This document shows, piece after piece, positions 19,051-28,801 of a stretch of 64,000 bases of DNA. The stretch is from positions 1 to 64,000 of the forward strand of contig NZ_FOGL01000001.1 in NCBI RefSeq assembly GCF_900111195.1. The letters are read 5' to 3'. Made by a program: the position numbers and the translations under genes. Source of the stretch: Gracilibacillus ureilyticus (GTDB taxonomy: Bacteria > Bacillota > Bacilli > Bacillales > Amphibacillaceae). Position 1 is the stretch's first letter, and every line of letters begins with the position of its first letter. The notes beneath the pieces are model-generated. The model was not told where the DNA came from, made no database searches, and saw only the letters and a list, made by a program, of their open reading frames with translations.

Positions 19051-19830
19051 ATGACAAGACATAAAGTAGAGATTTGCGGGGTAGATACTTCAACATTACC
19101 AGTTTTAAAAAATGAAGAAATGAGAAAATTATTCAAGGAAATGCAAGCAGGAGATCAGGAAGCGCGTGAAAAACTTGTGAATGGGAATCTTCGGTTAGTG
19201 TTAAGTGTTATACAAAGGTTTCACAACCGTGGTGAATACGGTGACGATTTATTTCAAGTAGGATGTATTGGATTGTTAAAATCGATTGATAATTTCGATT
19301 TAGGACAGAATGTCAAATTTTCCACATACGCGGTACCAATGATTATTGGTGAGATTAGACGATACTTACGTGATAATAATCCTATTCGGGTTTCAAGATC
19401 ATTACGGGATATTGCTTATAAAGCTTTACATGCAAGAGAGAAGCTGATGAGCGAAACTTCAAAGGATCCTTCTCCAATGGAAATTGCAAAAGAGCTCGAT
19501 GTCCCAGTTACAGATATTATCTTTGCACTTGATGCCATTCAAGACCCTGTCTCATTATTTGAGCCAATATTTAATGACGGGGGAGATCCTATTTATGTAA
19601 TGGATCAGGTAAGTGATGATAGCGTAAAGGATAATGACTGGATTAATTATTTATCTATAAAAGAAGGAATGAGAAGGCTTAATAACCGTGAAAAAATGAT
19701 TTTAAATAAGCGGTTCTTCCAAGGGAAAACGCAAATGGAAGTTGCCGAAGAAATTGGTATTTCCCAAGCTCAGGTTTCCCGTCTTGAAAAAGCTGCTATT
19801 AAAGAAATGAATAAAGAAATGTTTGAATAA
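19051..19830 (+). CDS. sigG: RNA polymerase sporulation sigma factor SigG
   Basis: SigG directs late forespore transcription, including germination and DNA-protection genes. The 259-residue protein starts TRHKVEICGVDTSTLP as in the family, has sigma regions 2, 3 and 4, and ends with a helix-turn-helix (VAEEIGISQAQVSRLEK). GGGAGGG fixes ATG 19051; the longer frame from 18967 lacks a binding site. It has its own forespore promoter and a hairpin over the binding site. Confidence 0.97.
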   Translation: MTRHKVEICGVDTSTLPVLKNEEMRKLFKEMQAGDQEAREKLVNGNLRLVLSVIQRFHNRGEYGDDLFQVGCIGLLKSIDNFDLGQNVKFSTYAVPMIIGEIRRYLRDNNPIRVSRSLRDIAYKALHAREKLMSETSKDPSPMEIAKELDVPVTDIIFALDAIQDPVSLFEPIFNDGGDPIYVMDQVSDDSVKDNDWINYLSIKEGMRRLNNREKMILNKRFFQGKTQMEVAEEIGISQAQVSRLEKAAIKEMNKEMFE

Positions 19831-19832
19831 TT

Positions 19833-19859
19833 AGAGCAGTGATTTTATATCACTGCTCT
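19833..19859. terminator. Bidirectional terminator between sigG and the yfhD-like gene
   Basis: AGAGCAGTGAT (19833-19843) pairs perfectly with ATCACTGCTCT (19849-19859) around a 5-base loop. A short T-containing tail follows on the + strand. It lies between two convergent genes and can serve both. Confidence 0.8.
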
Positions 19860-19868
19860 TTCCTTCCA

Positions 19869-20045
19869 TTAGCCATTATTCTTTTGTCGCTCATCAGCAA
19901 GTTTCCCTCTAATTTGTGCTTCCCTGTCTTCTGCATCAGCTAGTTCTTCTGAAAACTCCACATCTATCCCGTCAGATTTTTGGTTCTTCGGTGTTTGCGG
20001 TAGTCTATTCTTATTTTTCTTATTTCTATGTTCATCTCTTCCCAT
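19869..20045 (-). CDS. Small YfhD-like protein
   Basis: This 58-residue, highly charged protein begins MGRDEHRNKKNKNRLPQTPK and has an acidic C-terminal half with EFSEELADAEDREA. That pattern resembles the YfhD family of small Bacillaceae proteins of unknown function, possibly linked to sporulation. AGAGGTG lies 6 bases before the ATG (complement of 20043-20045), so the longer GTG start at 20054 is unlikely. It occupies the place where B. subtilis has ylmA. It is the only gene facing this way in the region. Confidence 0.6.
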   Translation of the reverse strand: MGRDEHRNKKNKNRLPQTPKNQKSDGIDVEFSEELADAEDREAQIRGKLADERQKNNG

Positions 20046-20153
20046 GGTCAGCACCTCTTTTTAAAAAAGTTAAGAGAAAGTTAAGCATTCTCTCGTTTGA
20101 TATTTTGCGCAAAATATAATTCGGCCATACAAATTTTTTATTGGGAGGATACA

Positions 20154-20181
20154 CCATAATTTACGTGAAGTATCATATATT
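20154..20181 (+). promoter_or_regulatory. Possible SigE promoter upstream of ylmC
   Basis: CCATAAT (20154-20160) and CATATATT (20174-20181), 13 bases apart, resemble the SigE consensus (KMATATT, 14 bases, CATACAWT). This fits the naming of YlmC/YmxH as sporulation proteins, but the match is imperfect. Confidence 0.35.
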
Positions 20182-20204
20182 GATATAAAAAGGTGGTGTT
20201 TAAA

Positions 20205-20477
20205 ATGATAACTTTATCCTCCATGCAAATGAAAGACATAATTTATATTGAAGATGGTACGAAACTGGGACATTTAACTGATATCGAAATTAACGTGGAT
20301 TATGGTCGAATTGTTAATTTGATTGTTGCCACAAAATCGAAAGTATTAGGGGTTTTTGGAGAAGAAAGGGAAGTTATTATTCCATGGGAAAATGTGATGC
20401 GTATTGGCCAGGATGTTATTTTGGTTAAAAAATCGAATTTTTATATAAGTGAACCTTCTGAAAAAAAACAAACTTAA
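20205..20477 (+). CDS. ylmC: YlmC/YmxH family sporulation protein
   Basis: This 90-residue PRC-barrel-type protein (MQMKDIIYIEDGTKLGHLTDIEI) belongs to the YlmC/YmxH family, restricted to endospore formers and of unknown biochemical function. ATG 20205 is used because AAGGTGGTG ends a few bases before it; the frame opens earlier at GTG 20193. It precedes pgeF, as in B. subtilis, without an obvious terminator between them. Confidence 0.85.
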   Translation: MITLSSMQMKDIIYIEDGTKLGHLTDIEINVDYGRIVNLIVATKSKVLGVFGEEREVIIPWENVMRIGQDVILVKKSNFYISEPSEKKQT

Positions 20478-20566
20478 TCATTATTCTTCCTCTTTCGATT
20501 AAAATTGTGAAGGATGTTCGAATTGTGATAAAATAAGGAAAAACAGGAGAGGTGGCATCATATCAT

Positions 20567-21358
20567 ATGGATCCATTTTCTTATGATACCGCTAAAAATA
20601 TTTTATTTATTGACCGGTGGATGGAGAAAAACAATGTAATTGCCGGTTTTACAACAAAATTTGGCGGGCAAAGTGAAGGGGATTATGCTAGTAATAACCT
20701 TGGACTGCATGTAGGTGATCAATCAACTGATGTCATCGGAAACAGAAAGAGATTAGCGGAACAGATCAACATTCCATTGAACAAGTGGGTTTTTACAGAA
20801 CAGACACATGGTTTTAATGTAAAACAAATTTGGAAAAAAGATGGTGGAAAAGGCTCTCACAGCATGTCGGATTCCATTACTGATACGGATGGACTGATTA
20901 CAACCGACAAAGAAATTTTATCAGTTTTATTATTTGCTGATTGTGTCCCATTATTTTTTCTGGTAAAAAGTGAAGCAGCAGCTATCTCCCATGCTGGATG
21001 GAGAGGGACTGTAGGGAATATTGCAAATGAAACAGTCCAAGCATTTAAACATTTAGGGTACAAAGCTGATCAGTTAGAAGTTGTCATTGGCCCGTCTATT
21101 TGCGGGGACTGCTACGAGGTAAGTCAGGAAGTTATCGGACATATTCCTCAAAGGTATAAAGAAGTTTACCAATTAAGAAATTCCCATTATTATTTAAATT
21201 TGAAAGATCTTAATTACCTACAGTTAGTGGATGCAGGTGTAAAGAAGGAAAATATCCTTGTTACAAGCTATTGTACCGCACATGATGAGCTTTTCTTCTC
21301 TCACCGGAGAGACAAGCAGAAAACCGGCAGAATGCTTGGATTTATAGGGTTAATGTAA
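20567..21358 (+). CDS. pgeF: Peptidoglycan editing factor PgeF (YlmD, laccase-like)
   Basis: This family, formerly called multicopper polyphenol oxidase, is now linked to removal of wrongly incorporated amino acids from peptidoglycan precursors (shown for E. coli YfiH); purine nucleoside activity has also been reported. The 263-residue product has the metal-binding motifs SHAGWRGT, GPSICGDCY and FFSHRRDK. The start is uncertain: ATG 20567 has GAGAGGTG about 12 bases upstream, while GTG 20552 overlaps that site. It is one base from the possible ylmE frame and clearly in an operon. Confidence 0.85.
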   Translation: MDPFSYDTAKNILFIDRWMEKNNVIAGFTTKFGGQSEGDYASNNLGLHVGDQSTDVIGNRKRLAEQINIPLNKWVFTEQTHGFNVKQIWKKDGGKGSHSMSDSITDTDGLITTDKEILSVLLFADCVPLFFLVKSEAAAISHAGWRGTVGNIANETVQAFKHLGYKADQLEVVIGPSICGDCYEVSQEVIGHIPQRYKEVYQLRNSHYYLNLKDLNYLQLVDAGVKKENILVTSYCTAHDELFFSHRRDKQKTGRMLGFIGLM

Positions 21359-21379
21359 GTGAAAGGAGTTTATATTGCA

Positions 21380-22060
21380 GTGAAGGTAGCAGATAATTTA
21401 GCAGCCATTCAAAAAAACATTCAGCAAGCATGTCAAAATTCCAATAGGGGTGAACAAGAAATTACACTAATTGGTGTGACGAAATATGTTACAATAGAAA
21501 GAGCGAAAGAAGCCGTAGAAGCCGGGATAGTCCATTTAGGGGAAAACAGGATAGAAGGCCTGTTGAATAAGAAAGCAGAAATAGGGTCTGAAGCAACCTG
21601 GCATTTTATCGGTTCATTACAGTCACGTAAAGTAAAAGAGATTATAGAAGAAGTTGATTTTATTCACTCACTTGATCGCAAATCTCTAGCAAAAGAGATA
21701 AATAAACGTGCGGGCAGCGTAATTAACTGTTTTGTACAAGTGAATGTCAGTGGGGAAGAATCAAAGCATGGATTAAAACCAAATGAAGTGATACCTTTTA
21801 TTGAGGATCTCAGTAAATTTGAAATGATTCGTATAGTTGGATTAATGACAATGGCTCCTTTTGTGGAAAATGAAGAGATTCTTAGAAACACATTTGGCCA
21901 ATTGCGGGAATTGCGGGACGAGATCGAAGGAAAAGGCTGGAAACATGCTCCCTGTCATTATCTTTCCATGGGGATGAGCAATGATTACAGGATAGCCATT
22001 GAAGAAGGTGCCACTCATATCCGTATTGGTTCCGAGCTTGTAGGGCCATATGATGAATAG
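21380..22060 (+). CDS. ylmE: YggS/YlmE family PLP-binding protein
   Basis: This is a single-domain alanine-racemase-fold protein that binds pyridoxal phosphate and takes part in PLP homeostasis; it is not a racemase. The PLP lysine is in GVTKYV, followed by the family motifs LGENR and GSLQSRK and the C-terminal SMGMSNDYRIAI. GTG 21380 gives MKVADNLAAI as in the family (226 residues), with AAAGGAG 21362-21368 about 11 bases upstream. The upstream GTG 21359 has no binding site. Confidence 0.9.
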   Translation: MKVADNLAAIQKNIQQACQNSNRGEQEITLIGVTKYVTIERAKEAVEAGIVHLGENRIEGLLNKKAEIGSEATWHFIGSLQSRKVKEIIEEVDFIHSLDRKSLAKEINKRAGSVINCFVQVNVSGEESKHGLKPNEVIPFIEDLSKFEMIRIVGLMTMAPFVENEEILRNTFGQLRELRDEIEGKGWKHAPCHYLSMGMSNDYRIAIEEGATHIRIGSELVGPYDE

Positions 22061-22073
22061 AGGTGAATGATCA

Positions 22074-22499
22074 ATGAGTATGAAAGGAAAGTTTAAAAAT
22101 TTGTTTGGCCTTGAAGATGAATATGAAATTATTCATGAAGAGATCGAGGAACAAGGTCAGTATGAAACGAACGAGCAGGAAGAAAAGAGCAATGTTGTTA
22201 GCTTGAAATCAGTACAGTCCAGCTCTAAAGTAGTCCTTTGTGAACCACGTTCATACAACGAAGTTCAGGAGATTGCAGACCATGTCGTTAACCGTCGCTC
22301 TGTAGTAATGAATTTACAACGTCTGGATGCACAGCAGGCGAGACAAATTATTGATTTTATGAGCGGAACAGTCTATGCAATGTCAGGTCATATCAGAAAG
22401 TTGGGATCACAGACTTTTCTATGTACACCAGACCATGTTGAAATAAGTGGAAATATAACAGAAGTAATGGAAGAATATGATTCAGATCAAAGGTGGTAA
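22074..22499 (+). CDS. sepF: Cell division protein SepF
   Basis: SepF bundles FtsZ filaments into rings and tethers them to the membrane. The 141-residue protein has an N-terminal amphipathic helix (MKGKFKNLFGL), an acidic linker and the SepF core from about 55, with RSVVMNLQRLDAQQARQI and DFMSGTVYA. AGAGGTGA precedes ATG 22074. It follows ylmE by 13 bases and precedes ylmG, the standard firmicute arrangement. Confidence 0.94.
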   Translation: MSMKGKFKNLFGLEDEYEIIHEEIEEQGQYETNEQEEKSNVVSLKSVQSSSKVVLCEPRSYNEVQEIADHVVNRRSVVMNLQRLDAQQARQIIDFMSGTVYAMSGHIRKLGSQTFLCTPDHVEISGNITEVMEEYDSDQRW

Positions 22500-22507
22500 A
22501 AAAATAA

Positions 22508-22777
22508 ATGATTACGTTATGGCAAATTTTACAATTTGCATTTGAGATATACTCTTATGCAATTATTATCTATATTTTAATGTCATGGTTTCCAGGGGCG
22601 AGGGAGTCTTCCATAGGCAGAATGCTTGCATCCATTGTAGAGCCCTATTTAGAACCATTCCGTAAAATTATCCCCCCGATTGGCGGTATGATAGACATTT
22701 CGCCAATAGTTGCGATATTTGTATTACGATTCGCAATGCGAGGTTTAGATTATATGTTTTTCAACTTTTTATTGTAA
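22508..22777 (+). CDS. ylmG: YggT/YlmG family membrane protein
   Basis: This 89-residue protein has two hydrophobic segments (about 8-25 and 62-82) with the motif LMSWFPG between them and [12 protein letters not shown] after, typical of the YggT family. The family is associated with membrane homeostasis and FtsZ-linked gene clusters in bacteria and plastids; molecular function is unknown. AAAGGTGG lies just upstream. Confidence 0.88.
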   Translation: MITLWQILQFAFEIYSYAIIIYILMSWFPGARESSIGRMLASIVEPYLEPFRKIIPPIGGMIDISPIVAIFVLRFAMRGLDYMFFNFLL

Positions 22778-22795
22778 AGTGAGTCAGGTGAAGAG

Positions 22796-23569
22796 ATGGA
22801 TTTATATCAGCATTTCAGACAAGAAGAATATCCTTTTATTGATCAAGTGTTATCATGGAGGGAAGAAGTTACGAATCGTTATGAATCGAGATTAACGGAC
22901 TTTCTTCACCCAAGAGAACAGAGAATATTTAAGTCATTGATAGGCAATGATGAAACATTGAAGCTGGATTTTTTTGGTGCATGGGAAGATGCAGAAAGAA
23001 AGCGCGCAATACTAACACCTTTTTATGAAGAAATCACAACAGAGTCATTTGAAGTAGAGTTATTACAGGCAAAGTTTCCTGAAAAGTTCGTATCGATAGA
23101 ACATCGGGATGTTCTGGGAGCTTTTCTTTCCGCTGGAATTCACCGTAAAAAAATTGGAGATATCATTATTAATGACGGGTATATTCAGATTTTAGTTGCG
23201 AAAGATATTACTACATACTTAACGACTAACGTAACATCTATAAAGAAAGCGAATGTTCAGTTTGACAATGTTTCGTTTTCACAGTTATTAGACAGCACGA
23301 ACCGCTGGATTGAAAGTACCGCAACATGTTCATCCTTACGGTTAGATGTACTTATTAAAGAAATGTACCAAACATCCCGCCAACAGGCGCTTGATCTAAT
23401 TAAAAAAGGCTTTGTTAAAGTAAACTTTCAAACAATTGAGCAAGCTGCCTTTCTATTGGAAGAAGGAGATTTGCTATCAGTGAGAGGAAAAGGAAGGACA
23501 AGGCTCAAAGAGTTACAAGGTAAAACAAAAAAAGACAAAGTAAGAATTATTTTTGAAAAATTAAACTAG
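22796..23569 (+). CDS. ylmH: S4-domain RNA-binding protein YlmH (RqcP-like)
   Basis: The 257-residue protein has an N-terminal helical domain, a central domain with KIGDIIINDGYIQILVAKDI and a C-terminal S4 RNA-binding domain (about 180-245). YlmH of B. subtilis has been reported to act in ribosome quality control in a role overlapping RqcP; a link to division comes from its position in the sepF cluster. AGGTGA lies before ATG 22796. The rqcH gene is elsewhere in this window (minus strand, 42486-44201). Confidence 0.9.
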   Translation: MDLYQHFRQEEYPFIDQVLSWREEVTNRYESRLTDFLHPREQRIFKSLIGNDETLKLDFFGAWEDAERKRAILTPFYEEITTESFEVELLQAKFPEKFVSIEHRDVLGAFLSAGIHRKKIGDIIINDGYIQILVAKDITTYLTTNVTSIKKANVQFDNVSFSQLLDSTNRWIESTATCSSLRLDVLIKEMYQTSRQQALDLIKKGFVKVNFQTIEQAAFLLEEGDLLSVRGKGRTRLKELQGKTKKDKVRIIFEKLN

Positions 23570-23589
23570 GGTTATTGCAGGAATTTTCA

Positions 23590-23617
23590 TTGTTTTGTCA
23601 AATTATTATGATACTAT
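23590..23617 (+). promoter_or_regulatory. Candidate divIVA promoter
   Basis: TTGTTT (23590-23595), a 16-base spacer and TACTAT (23612-23617) preceded by TGA (extended -10) form a reasonable sigma-A promoter in the 83-base gap before divIVA. Confidence 0.45.
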
Positions 23618-23652
23618 AGAGAGAGATCGACAAGAACTAGGAGGTGGCCGTC

Positions 23653-24162
23653 GTGCCTTTAACACCGCTTGATATTCACAATAAGGAATTTGCTAAAGGG
23701 TTCAGGGGATATGATGAAGATGATGTGAATGAATTTCTCGATCAGATTATTAAAGATTACGAATTGGTAATCCGTGAAAAAAAAGAGCTAAAAGATCAGG
23801 TGGATCAGCTCAATGAAAAATTAAGCCATTTTTCTAATATTGAGACAACATTAAATAAATCGATACTGGTGGCTCAGGAAACAGCAGAAGAAGTGAAGGA
23901 AAATGCAAAGAAAGAATCCAAATTAATCATTAAAGAAGCAGAAAAAAATGCGGATAGAATTATCAACGAAGCATTACATAAATCACGAAAAATTGCTTTA
24001 GAAGTGGAAGAACTGAAAAAGCAGGCGAAAGTTTTCCGTACAAGACTAAAGATGCTGGTAGAAGCACAATTAGACTTAATTGAAAATGATGACTGGGACG
24101 GTCTTTTCCAAACAGAAATAGATAATGTCGAAGACCAGGAAACAGAAACAAGTAATTATTAA
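23653..24162 (+). CDS. divIVA: DivIVA, cell-pole and septum scaffold
   Basis: DivIVA binds negatively curved membrane at poles and septa and recruits MinJ/MinCD and sporulation factors. The 169-residue protein has the conserved N-terminal lipid-binding domain (PLTPLDIHNKEF, FRGYDEDDVNEF) and long coiled-coils (about 30-145). GTG 23653 is preferred, with AGGAGGT (23639-23645) 7 bases upstream and the family N-terminus MPLTP; the frame opens at GTG 23644, which overlaps the binding site. ileS follows behind its own promoter and T-box. Confidence 0.94.
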   Translation: MPLTPLDIHNKEFAKGFRGYDEDDVNEFLDQIIKDYELVIREKKELKDQVDQLNEKLSHFSNIETTLNKSILVAQETAEEVKENAKKESKLIIKEAEKNADRIINEALHKSRKIALEVEELKKQAKVFRTRLKMLVEAQLDLIENDDWDGLFQTEIDNVEDQETETSNY

Positions 24163-24164
24163 CC

Positions 24165-24193
24165 TTGACGAAACCGGATTTATTTCCTATAAT
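24165..24193 (+). promoter_or_regulatory. Sigma-A promoter of the ileS T-box transcript
   Basis: TTGACG (24165-24170), a 17-base spacer and TATAAT (24188-24193) make a near-consensus promoter starting three bases after the divIVA stop. Confidence 0.85.
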
Positions 24194-24204
24194 TTATTTC
24201 AATA

Positions 24205-24460
24205 TATGATTAATTCATTGATTGGGACAGTAGATTAATGGTCAACTAAGCAGAGCGAGTTAGGGATGGTGGAAGCCTAATTTAGCCCATTAATTGAAAA
24301 TCACCCATGAGAAACTATTCTGAAATGATGAAGTAAGAATAGTCGGATCATCCCCGTTACGGATGTTCGAGTGGATAGTAGTTGAACAGATACTATTATC
24401 TATAAGGGTGGTACCGCGAGTTCTTCTCGTCCCTTTTGGGGATGTGAAGAGCTTTTTTAT
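24205..24460 (+). ncRNA. Isoleucine T-box riboswitch (leader of ileS)
   Basis: The leader has the stem I bulge region (AGCAGAGCGAG near 24249, GGTGGAAGCC near 24268), a specifier context GAAAATCACC in which ATC (24300-24302, isoleucine) is the likely specifier codon, and the canonical T-box AAGGGTGGTACCGCG (24404-24418). A terminator follows, its arms roughly GAGTTCTTC and GAAGAGC ahead of a T-run (24452-24457). Uncharged tRNA-Ile would stabilise the antiterminator and let RNA polymerase reach ileS. This leader fills the 334-base gap between divIVA and ileS. Confidence 0.95.
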
Positions 24461-24496
24461 TTTCCGGTAAATATATTAAAACAGGAGGACAATTGG

Positions 24497-27259
24497 ATGG
24501 ATTACAAACAAACATTAAATATGCCAAAGACAGATTTTCCAATGCGCGGAAATCTGCCAAATAAAGAACCGAAATTACAAGAACAGTGGGATGAAGAAAA
24601 GCTTTACGAAAAAGTACAGGAGAGAACAAAAGGACGACCGCTTTTCGTTCTTCATGATGGACCCCCTTACGCGAATGGCGATATTCATATGGGTCATGCC
24701 CTGAATAAAGTACTAAAAGACTTTATCGTGAAATACAAGTCGATGACAGGGTTCCATGCTCCTTATGTACCTGGATGGGATACACATGGTTTACCGATCG
24801 AACAGGCACTTGCTAAGAAGAAAGTAAACCGTAAAAAAATGTCTGTAGCAGAGTTTCGTCAGAAATGTGCGGAGTATGCTTTAAAGCAGATTGATAATCA
24901 GAGAGCACAATTCAAACAGCTTGGTGTTCGGGGAGATTGGGAAAATCCTTATATTACACTAGATAAAGCTTATGAAGCAGAGCAAATTAAAGTATTTGGT
25001 GAGATGGCAAAAAAAGGTTATATTTATAAAGGATTAAAACCGGTTTACTGGTCTCCATCTTCTGAATCTGCTTTGGCAGAAGCGGAAATAGAGTATCAGG
25101 ATAAACGCTCTGCTTCTATCTATGTAGCATTTGAAGTGAAAGATGGAAAAGAGTTATTAAAAGGTGATGAAAAATTTATCATTTGGACAACGACACCGTG
25201 GACAATACCAGCAAATCTGGCAATCTCTCTTCACCCGGATTTAGAGTATGCTGTCGTGAAAGTTGAGGATGACAAATACATCATTGCTAATGATATGCTG
25301 GACCAGGTAAAAACTGTCTTAGAGTGGGAGAATGCAGAGATAATTCAAACATTCAAAGGTGTGGAAGCAGAGAATCTTGTTGCCCAACATCCTCTTTACG
25401 ACCGTGAATCACTAATCATTTTAGGTGACCATGTTACAACAGAAAGTGGTACAGGACTTGTCCATACTGCACCTGGGCATGGGGAAGATGACTTTATTGT
25501 CAGTAAAAAATATGGTTTGGAAGTGCTTTGTCCAGTTGATGAGAAAGGATATTTTACAAATGAAGCACCTGGTTTTGAGGGATTATTCTATGATGAAGCT
25601 AACAAAAAAATTACAGAAAAACTAGAAGAAAATAATGCGTTGTTAAAAATGGAATTTATTACACACTCTTATCCGCATGATTGGCGTACTAAGAAACCAA
25701 CTATTTTCCGGGCAACGAATCAATGGTTTGCTTCCATTAAAGATTTCCGTGAAGAAATTTTAGCAGAGATCCAACGAATTAACTGGGTGCCGAACTGGGG
25801 TGAAACGAGATTATTTAACATGGTCCGTGACCGAGAAGATTGGTGTATTTCCCGTCAGCGTACATGGGGGGTTCCAATTCCGGTGTTTTATGGAGAAGAT
25901 AAAACACCTATCATTACTGATGAAACCATTTCACATGTTGCAAAGTTATTTAGAGAACATGGATCTAATATCTGGTTTGAGTGGGAAACAAGAGAATTAC
26001 TCCCGGAAGGTTTTACTTCAGAACACAGTCCAAACGGAACATTTACAAAAGAAACAGACATTATGGATGTATGGTTTGATTCCGGTTCCTCACACCAGGG
26101 TGTATTGGAAGGAAGGGAAGAATTACAAAGACCTGCTGACGTTTACTTAGAAGGTTCGGATCAATATCGAGGCTGGTTTAATTCTTCTATTTCCACTGCA
26201 GTTGCTGTGACTGGCAAGGCACCATATGAGACAGTTATTTCACATGGTTTTGCTTTAGACGGCAAAGGACGCAAAATGAGTAAATCTGTCGGAAATGTTG
26301 TTGTTCCTTCAAAAATAATGAAGCAATACGGTGCTGATATTCTTCGTTTATGGGTAGCATCTGTTGATTACCAGGCAGATGTTAGAATTTCCGATGAGAT
26401 TATTAAACAGACATCGGAAGGTTATCGTAAAATCCGAAACACATTCCGTTTCTTATTAGGGAATTTAGATGATTTCCGTCTGGAGCATAAAGTGGCAGAT
26501 CATGATCTGGAAGAAATCGATCAGTATATGTTAGTGAAACTGCAAAAAGTTATTGCAAAAGCACGGCAAGCATATGAGAATTATGACTTTTCAACTGTTT
26601 ACCAATCAATTCATAATTTCTGCAGCATTGACCTGAGCTCCTTCTATCTGGATTTTGCGAAAGATGTAATTTATATTGAAGCTGAAGACAATCCTAGAAG
26701 ACGTAGTATTCAGACAGTATATTATGAGATTGTCACATCACTGGTAAAACTGTTAACACCTATTTTAACTCACACAATGGAAGAAGTGTGGGCGTACATC
26801 CCGGATGTTGAGGAAGAAAGAGTACAGTTATGTGATATTCCTTCGGTCCGTGAAATCCGGAATGCGGACCAGATTTTGGAAAAGTGGGACGCATTTATGG
26901 AAATACGCGATGACATCCTGAAAGGGCTAGAAGAAGCACGTTCTGAGAAAATCATCGGTAAATCTTTAGAAGCTTCTGTGCAAATTAAACCGAAGAATGA
27001 CCAGGTTGCCGAGATTTTAGAACAAATTGATCATTTACATCAGCTGTTAATTGTTTCAAATGCAGAAATAGTGAACAGTGTAGACGAAGGAAAAGATTAT
27101 GAATATGTGACATTAAAAATTGAGAAACATCACGGGGAAACATGTGAAAGATGCTGGGTAATCTCTGACACTGTTGGAGAGGATAAAGATCACCCGACAT
27201 TGTGTAAACGATGTGCTGCAGTGGTAAAAGAGCATTATTCAGACGTTGCAGAAGGATAA
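24497..27259 (+). CDS. ileS: Isoleucyl-tRNA synthetase
   Basis: IleRS charges tRNA-Ile and hydrolyses misactivated valine. The 920-residue class I synthetase has the HIGH-type motif HMGH at 64-67, the editing (CP1) domain around 190-390, KMSKS at 593-597, an anticodon-binding domain and C-terminal zinc cysteines (CERCW, CKRC). Length and motifs match the bacterial mupirocin-sensitive type of B. subtilis (921 residues). AGGAGGAC precedes ATG 24497. Expression depends on the T-box upstream, and a strong terminator follows. Confidence 0.97.
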   Translation: MDYKQTLNMPKTDFPMRGNLPNKEPKLQEQWDEEKLYEKVQERTKGRPLFVLHDGPPYANGDIHMGHALNKVLKDFIVKYKSMTGFHAPYVPGWDTHGLPIEQALAKKKVNRKKMSVAEFRQKCAEYALKQIDNQRAQFKQLGVRGDWENPYITLDKAYEAEQIKVFGEMAKKGYIYKGLKPVYWSPSSESALAEAEIEYQDKRSASIYVAFEVKDGKELLKGDEKFIIWTTTPWTIPANLAISLHPDLEYAVVKVEDDKYIIANDMLDQVKTVLEWENAEIIQTFKGVEAENLVAQHPLYDRESLIILGDHVTTESGTGLVHTAPGHGEDDFIVSKKYGLEVLCPVDEKGYFTNEAPGFEGLFYDEANKKITEKLEENNALLKMEFITHSYPHDWRTKKPTIFRATNQWFASIKDFREEILAEIQRINWVPNWGETRLFNMVRDREDWCISRQRTWGVPIPVFYGEDKTPIITDETISHVAKLFREHGSNIWFEWETRELLPEGFTSEHSPNGTFTKETDIMDVWFDSGSSHQGVLEGREELQRPADVYLEGSDQYRGWFNSSISTAVAVTGKAPYETVISHGFALDGKGRKMSKSVGNVVVPSKIMKQYGADILRLWVASVDYQADVRISDEIIKQTSEGYRKIRNTFRFLLGNLDDFRLEHKVADHDLEEIDQYMLVKLQKVIAKARQAYENYDFSTVYQSIHNFCSIDLSSFYLDFAKDVIYIEAEDNPRRRSIQTVYYEIVTSLVKLLTPILTHTMEEVWAYIPDVEEERVQLCDIPSVREIRNADQILEKWDAFMEIRDDILKGLEEARSEKIIGKSLEASVQIKPKNDQVAEILEQIDHLHQLLIVSNAEIVNSVDEGKDYEYVTLKIEKHHGETCERCWVISDTVGEDKDHPTLCKRCAAVVKEHYSDVAEG

Positions 27260-27279
27260 ACCTTGACGTTAGATTTTAA

Positions 27280-27323
27280 AAAGGCCAGCTATACTTTGAA
27301 AATAAGTATAGCTGGCCTTTATT
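27280..27323 (+). terminator. Intrinsic terminator after ileS
   Basis: A perfect 17-bp stem (27280-27296 with 27304-27320), 7-base loop TGAAAAT, followed by T-rich sequence. It separates ileS from lspA. Confidence 0.92.
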
Positions 27324-27358
27324 ATTTTTGATACCTGAAGACTTTTCATAAAAAAACA

Positions 27359-27367
27359 TGCTATAAT
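27359..27367 (+). promoter_or_regulatory. Extended -10 promoter candidate upstream of lspA
   Basis: TGCTATAAT (27359-27367) is a perfect extended -10 element 50 bases before lspA. There is no clear -35 hexamer. Confidence 0.5.
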
Positions 27368-27416
27368 GTGTATTAGTGTGTGAAAGGATATTAATGGAAC
27401 AGAGGTTGGTGTATAT

Positions 27417-27890
27417 ATGTTGTGGGTATATATTGTTGCAGTCGTAATCATTGGCTTAGATCAATTGACAAAGTTATGGATTGTTCAGAATATGGAATTA
27501 GGGGATCAAATTACTGTCATTGAGAATGTTTTTTATTTAACATCACACCGTAATACAGGTGCTGCCTGGGGAATACTTGCTGGACAAATGATCTTCTTTT
27601 ATATTATTACAACAATTGTTATCGGTTTTGTTATTTATTATATTCAAAAGTACGGAAAAGATAGCAAGTTGCTTGGACTTTCGCTGGCATTGGTATTAGG
27701 CGGTGCAATAGGTAATTTTATTGACAGGCTGTTTCGTAAAGAAGTGGTGGATTTCTTCGATATTTACATTGGTTCATATGATTATCCGATTTTTAATATC
27801 GCAGATTCCGCACTGGTTGTTGGTGTAATTCTGATTTTTATCGGTACAATATTGGATGAGCGTAACAAAAAAAGGAGCAAAAATGCATGA
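27417..27890 (+). CDS. lspA: Lipoprotein signal peptidase (signal peptidase II)
   Basis: LspA removes the signal peptide of prolipoproteins in the membrane after lipid attachment. The 157-residue protein has four membrane segments and the two aspartic protease motifs, GNFIDRLFR and FNIADSALV, with its catalytic Asp residues. AGAGGTTGG lies upstream of ATG 27417. The stop overlaps the next gene by 4 bases. ylyA, which separates ileS and lspA in B. subtilis, is absent. Confidence 0.95.
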   Translation: MLWVYIVAVVIIGLDQLTKLWIVQNMELGDQITVIENVFYLTSHRNTGAAWGILAGQMIFFYIITTIVIGFVIYYIQKYGKDSKLLGLSLALVLGGAIGNFIDRLFRKEVVDFFDIYIGSYDYPIFNIADSALVVGVILIFIGTILDERNKKRSKNA

Positions 27891-28801
27891 GTCTGAAACA
27901 GTATAAAGTACAACAAGAAGATAAAGGAATAAGAATTGATAAGTTGTTAGTAGATATAACAGAGGATTATTCAAGATCACAAATAAAAACATGGTTTGAT
28001 CAAAAAATAATCAAAGTCAATGGAAAAAGTGTGAAACAAAATTATAAATGTCAACCGGATGATCTGATCGAGTGGGAGGTACCTGAAGTGGAGCCGCTAG
28101 AAGTAGAGGCAAGGGACATCCCGATAAATATCGTCTATGAAGACCAGGATATTTTAGTGGTAAACAAAGCGAGCGGAATGGTTGTACACCCGTCAGCAGG
28201 TCACCAGGATGACACACTGGTTAATGCACTTCTATACCATTGTGACGATTTGTCAGGGATTAATGGAGTTGCAAGACCAGGAATTGTTCATCGGATTGAC
28301 AAAGATACAAGTGGATTACTAGTTGTAGCAAAAAATGATAAAGCACATGAGCAACTGGCAGAGCAAATGAAAGATAAACAAATTAAACGAGAATACAAAG
28401 CGTTAGTTCATGGTGATATTCCCCATGAATACGGTACTATTGATGCGCCGGTTGGCAGAAGCGAAAAAAACCGCCAACTGATGGATGTTGTGGAAAACGG
28501 CAAACCAGCAATTACACATTTTGAAGTAATTGAAAGGCTTCATGGGAAGTACACTTTTATTAAATGTGTATTAGACACTGGCCGTACCCACCAAATTCGG
28601 GTACATATGAAATATATCGGATTCCCTATTGTTGGGGATCCTAAATATGGACAGAGAAAGTCAATTGATGTAGAAGGGCAAGCACTGCATGCATATCATT
28701 TAACCTTCAGACATCCAATTACAGGTAATGAACTGAGTTTCGATGCAGAATTGCCGACAAAATTCGAGAAAGTATTAGAAAATATTCGAAAAAGTTATTG
28801 A
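27887..28801 (+). CDS. rluD: RluD-type 23S rRNA pseudouridine synthase (YlyB)
   Basis: This RluA/RluD-family enzyme isomerises uridines of 23S rRNA; the exact target in bacilli is inferred from E. coli RluD (U1911, U1915, U1917). The 304-residue protein has an N-terminal S4 domain (about 14-60) and the catalytic motif HRIDKDTSG with its Asp. It is coupled to lspA (ATGA overlap). Its last codons overlap the -35 element of the pyr operon promoter. Confidence 0.9.
   Translation: MSLKQYKVQQEDKGIRIDKLLVDITEDYSRSQIKTWFDQKIIKVNGKSVKQNYKCQPDDLIEWEVPEVEPLEVEARDIPINIVYEDQDILVVNKASGMVVHPSAGHQDDTLVNALLYHCDDLSGINGVARPGIVHRIDKDTSGLLVVAKNDKAHEQLAEQMKDKQIKREYKALVHGDIPHEYGTIDAPVGRSEKNRQLMDVVENGKPAITHFEVIERLHGKYTFIKCVLDTGRTHQIRVHMKYIGFPIVGDPKYGQRKSIDVEGQALHAYHLTFRHPITGNELSFDAELPTKFEKVLENIRKSY

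Noticed and set aside
24497-27259. IleS of the mupirocin-resistant (eukaryote-like) type
   Set aside because: Length, the C-terminal zinc cysteines and the HMGH and KMSKS contexts fit the ordinary bacterial type.
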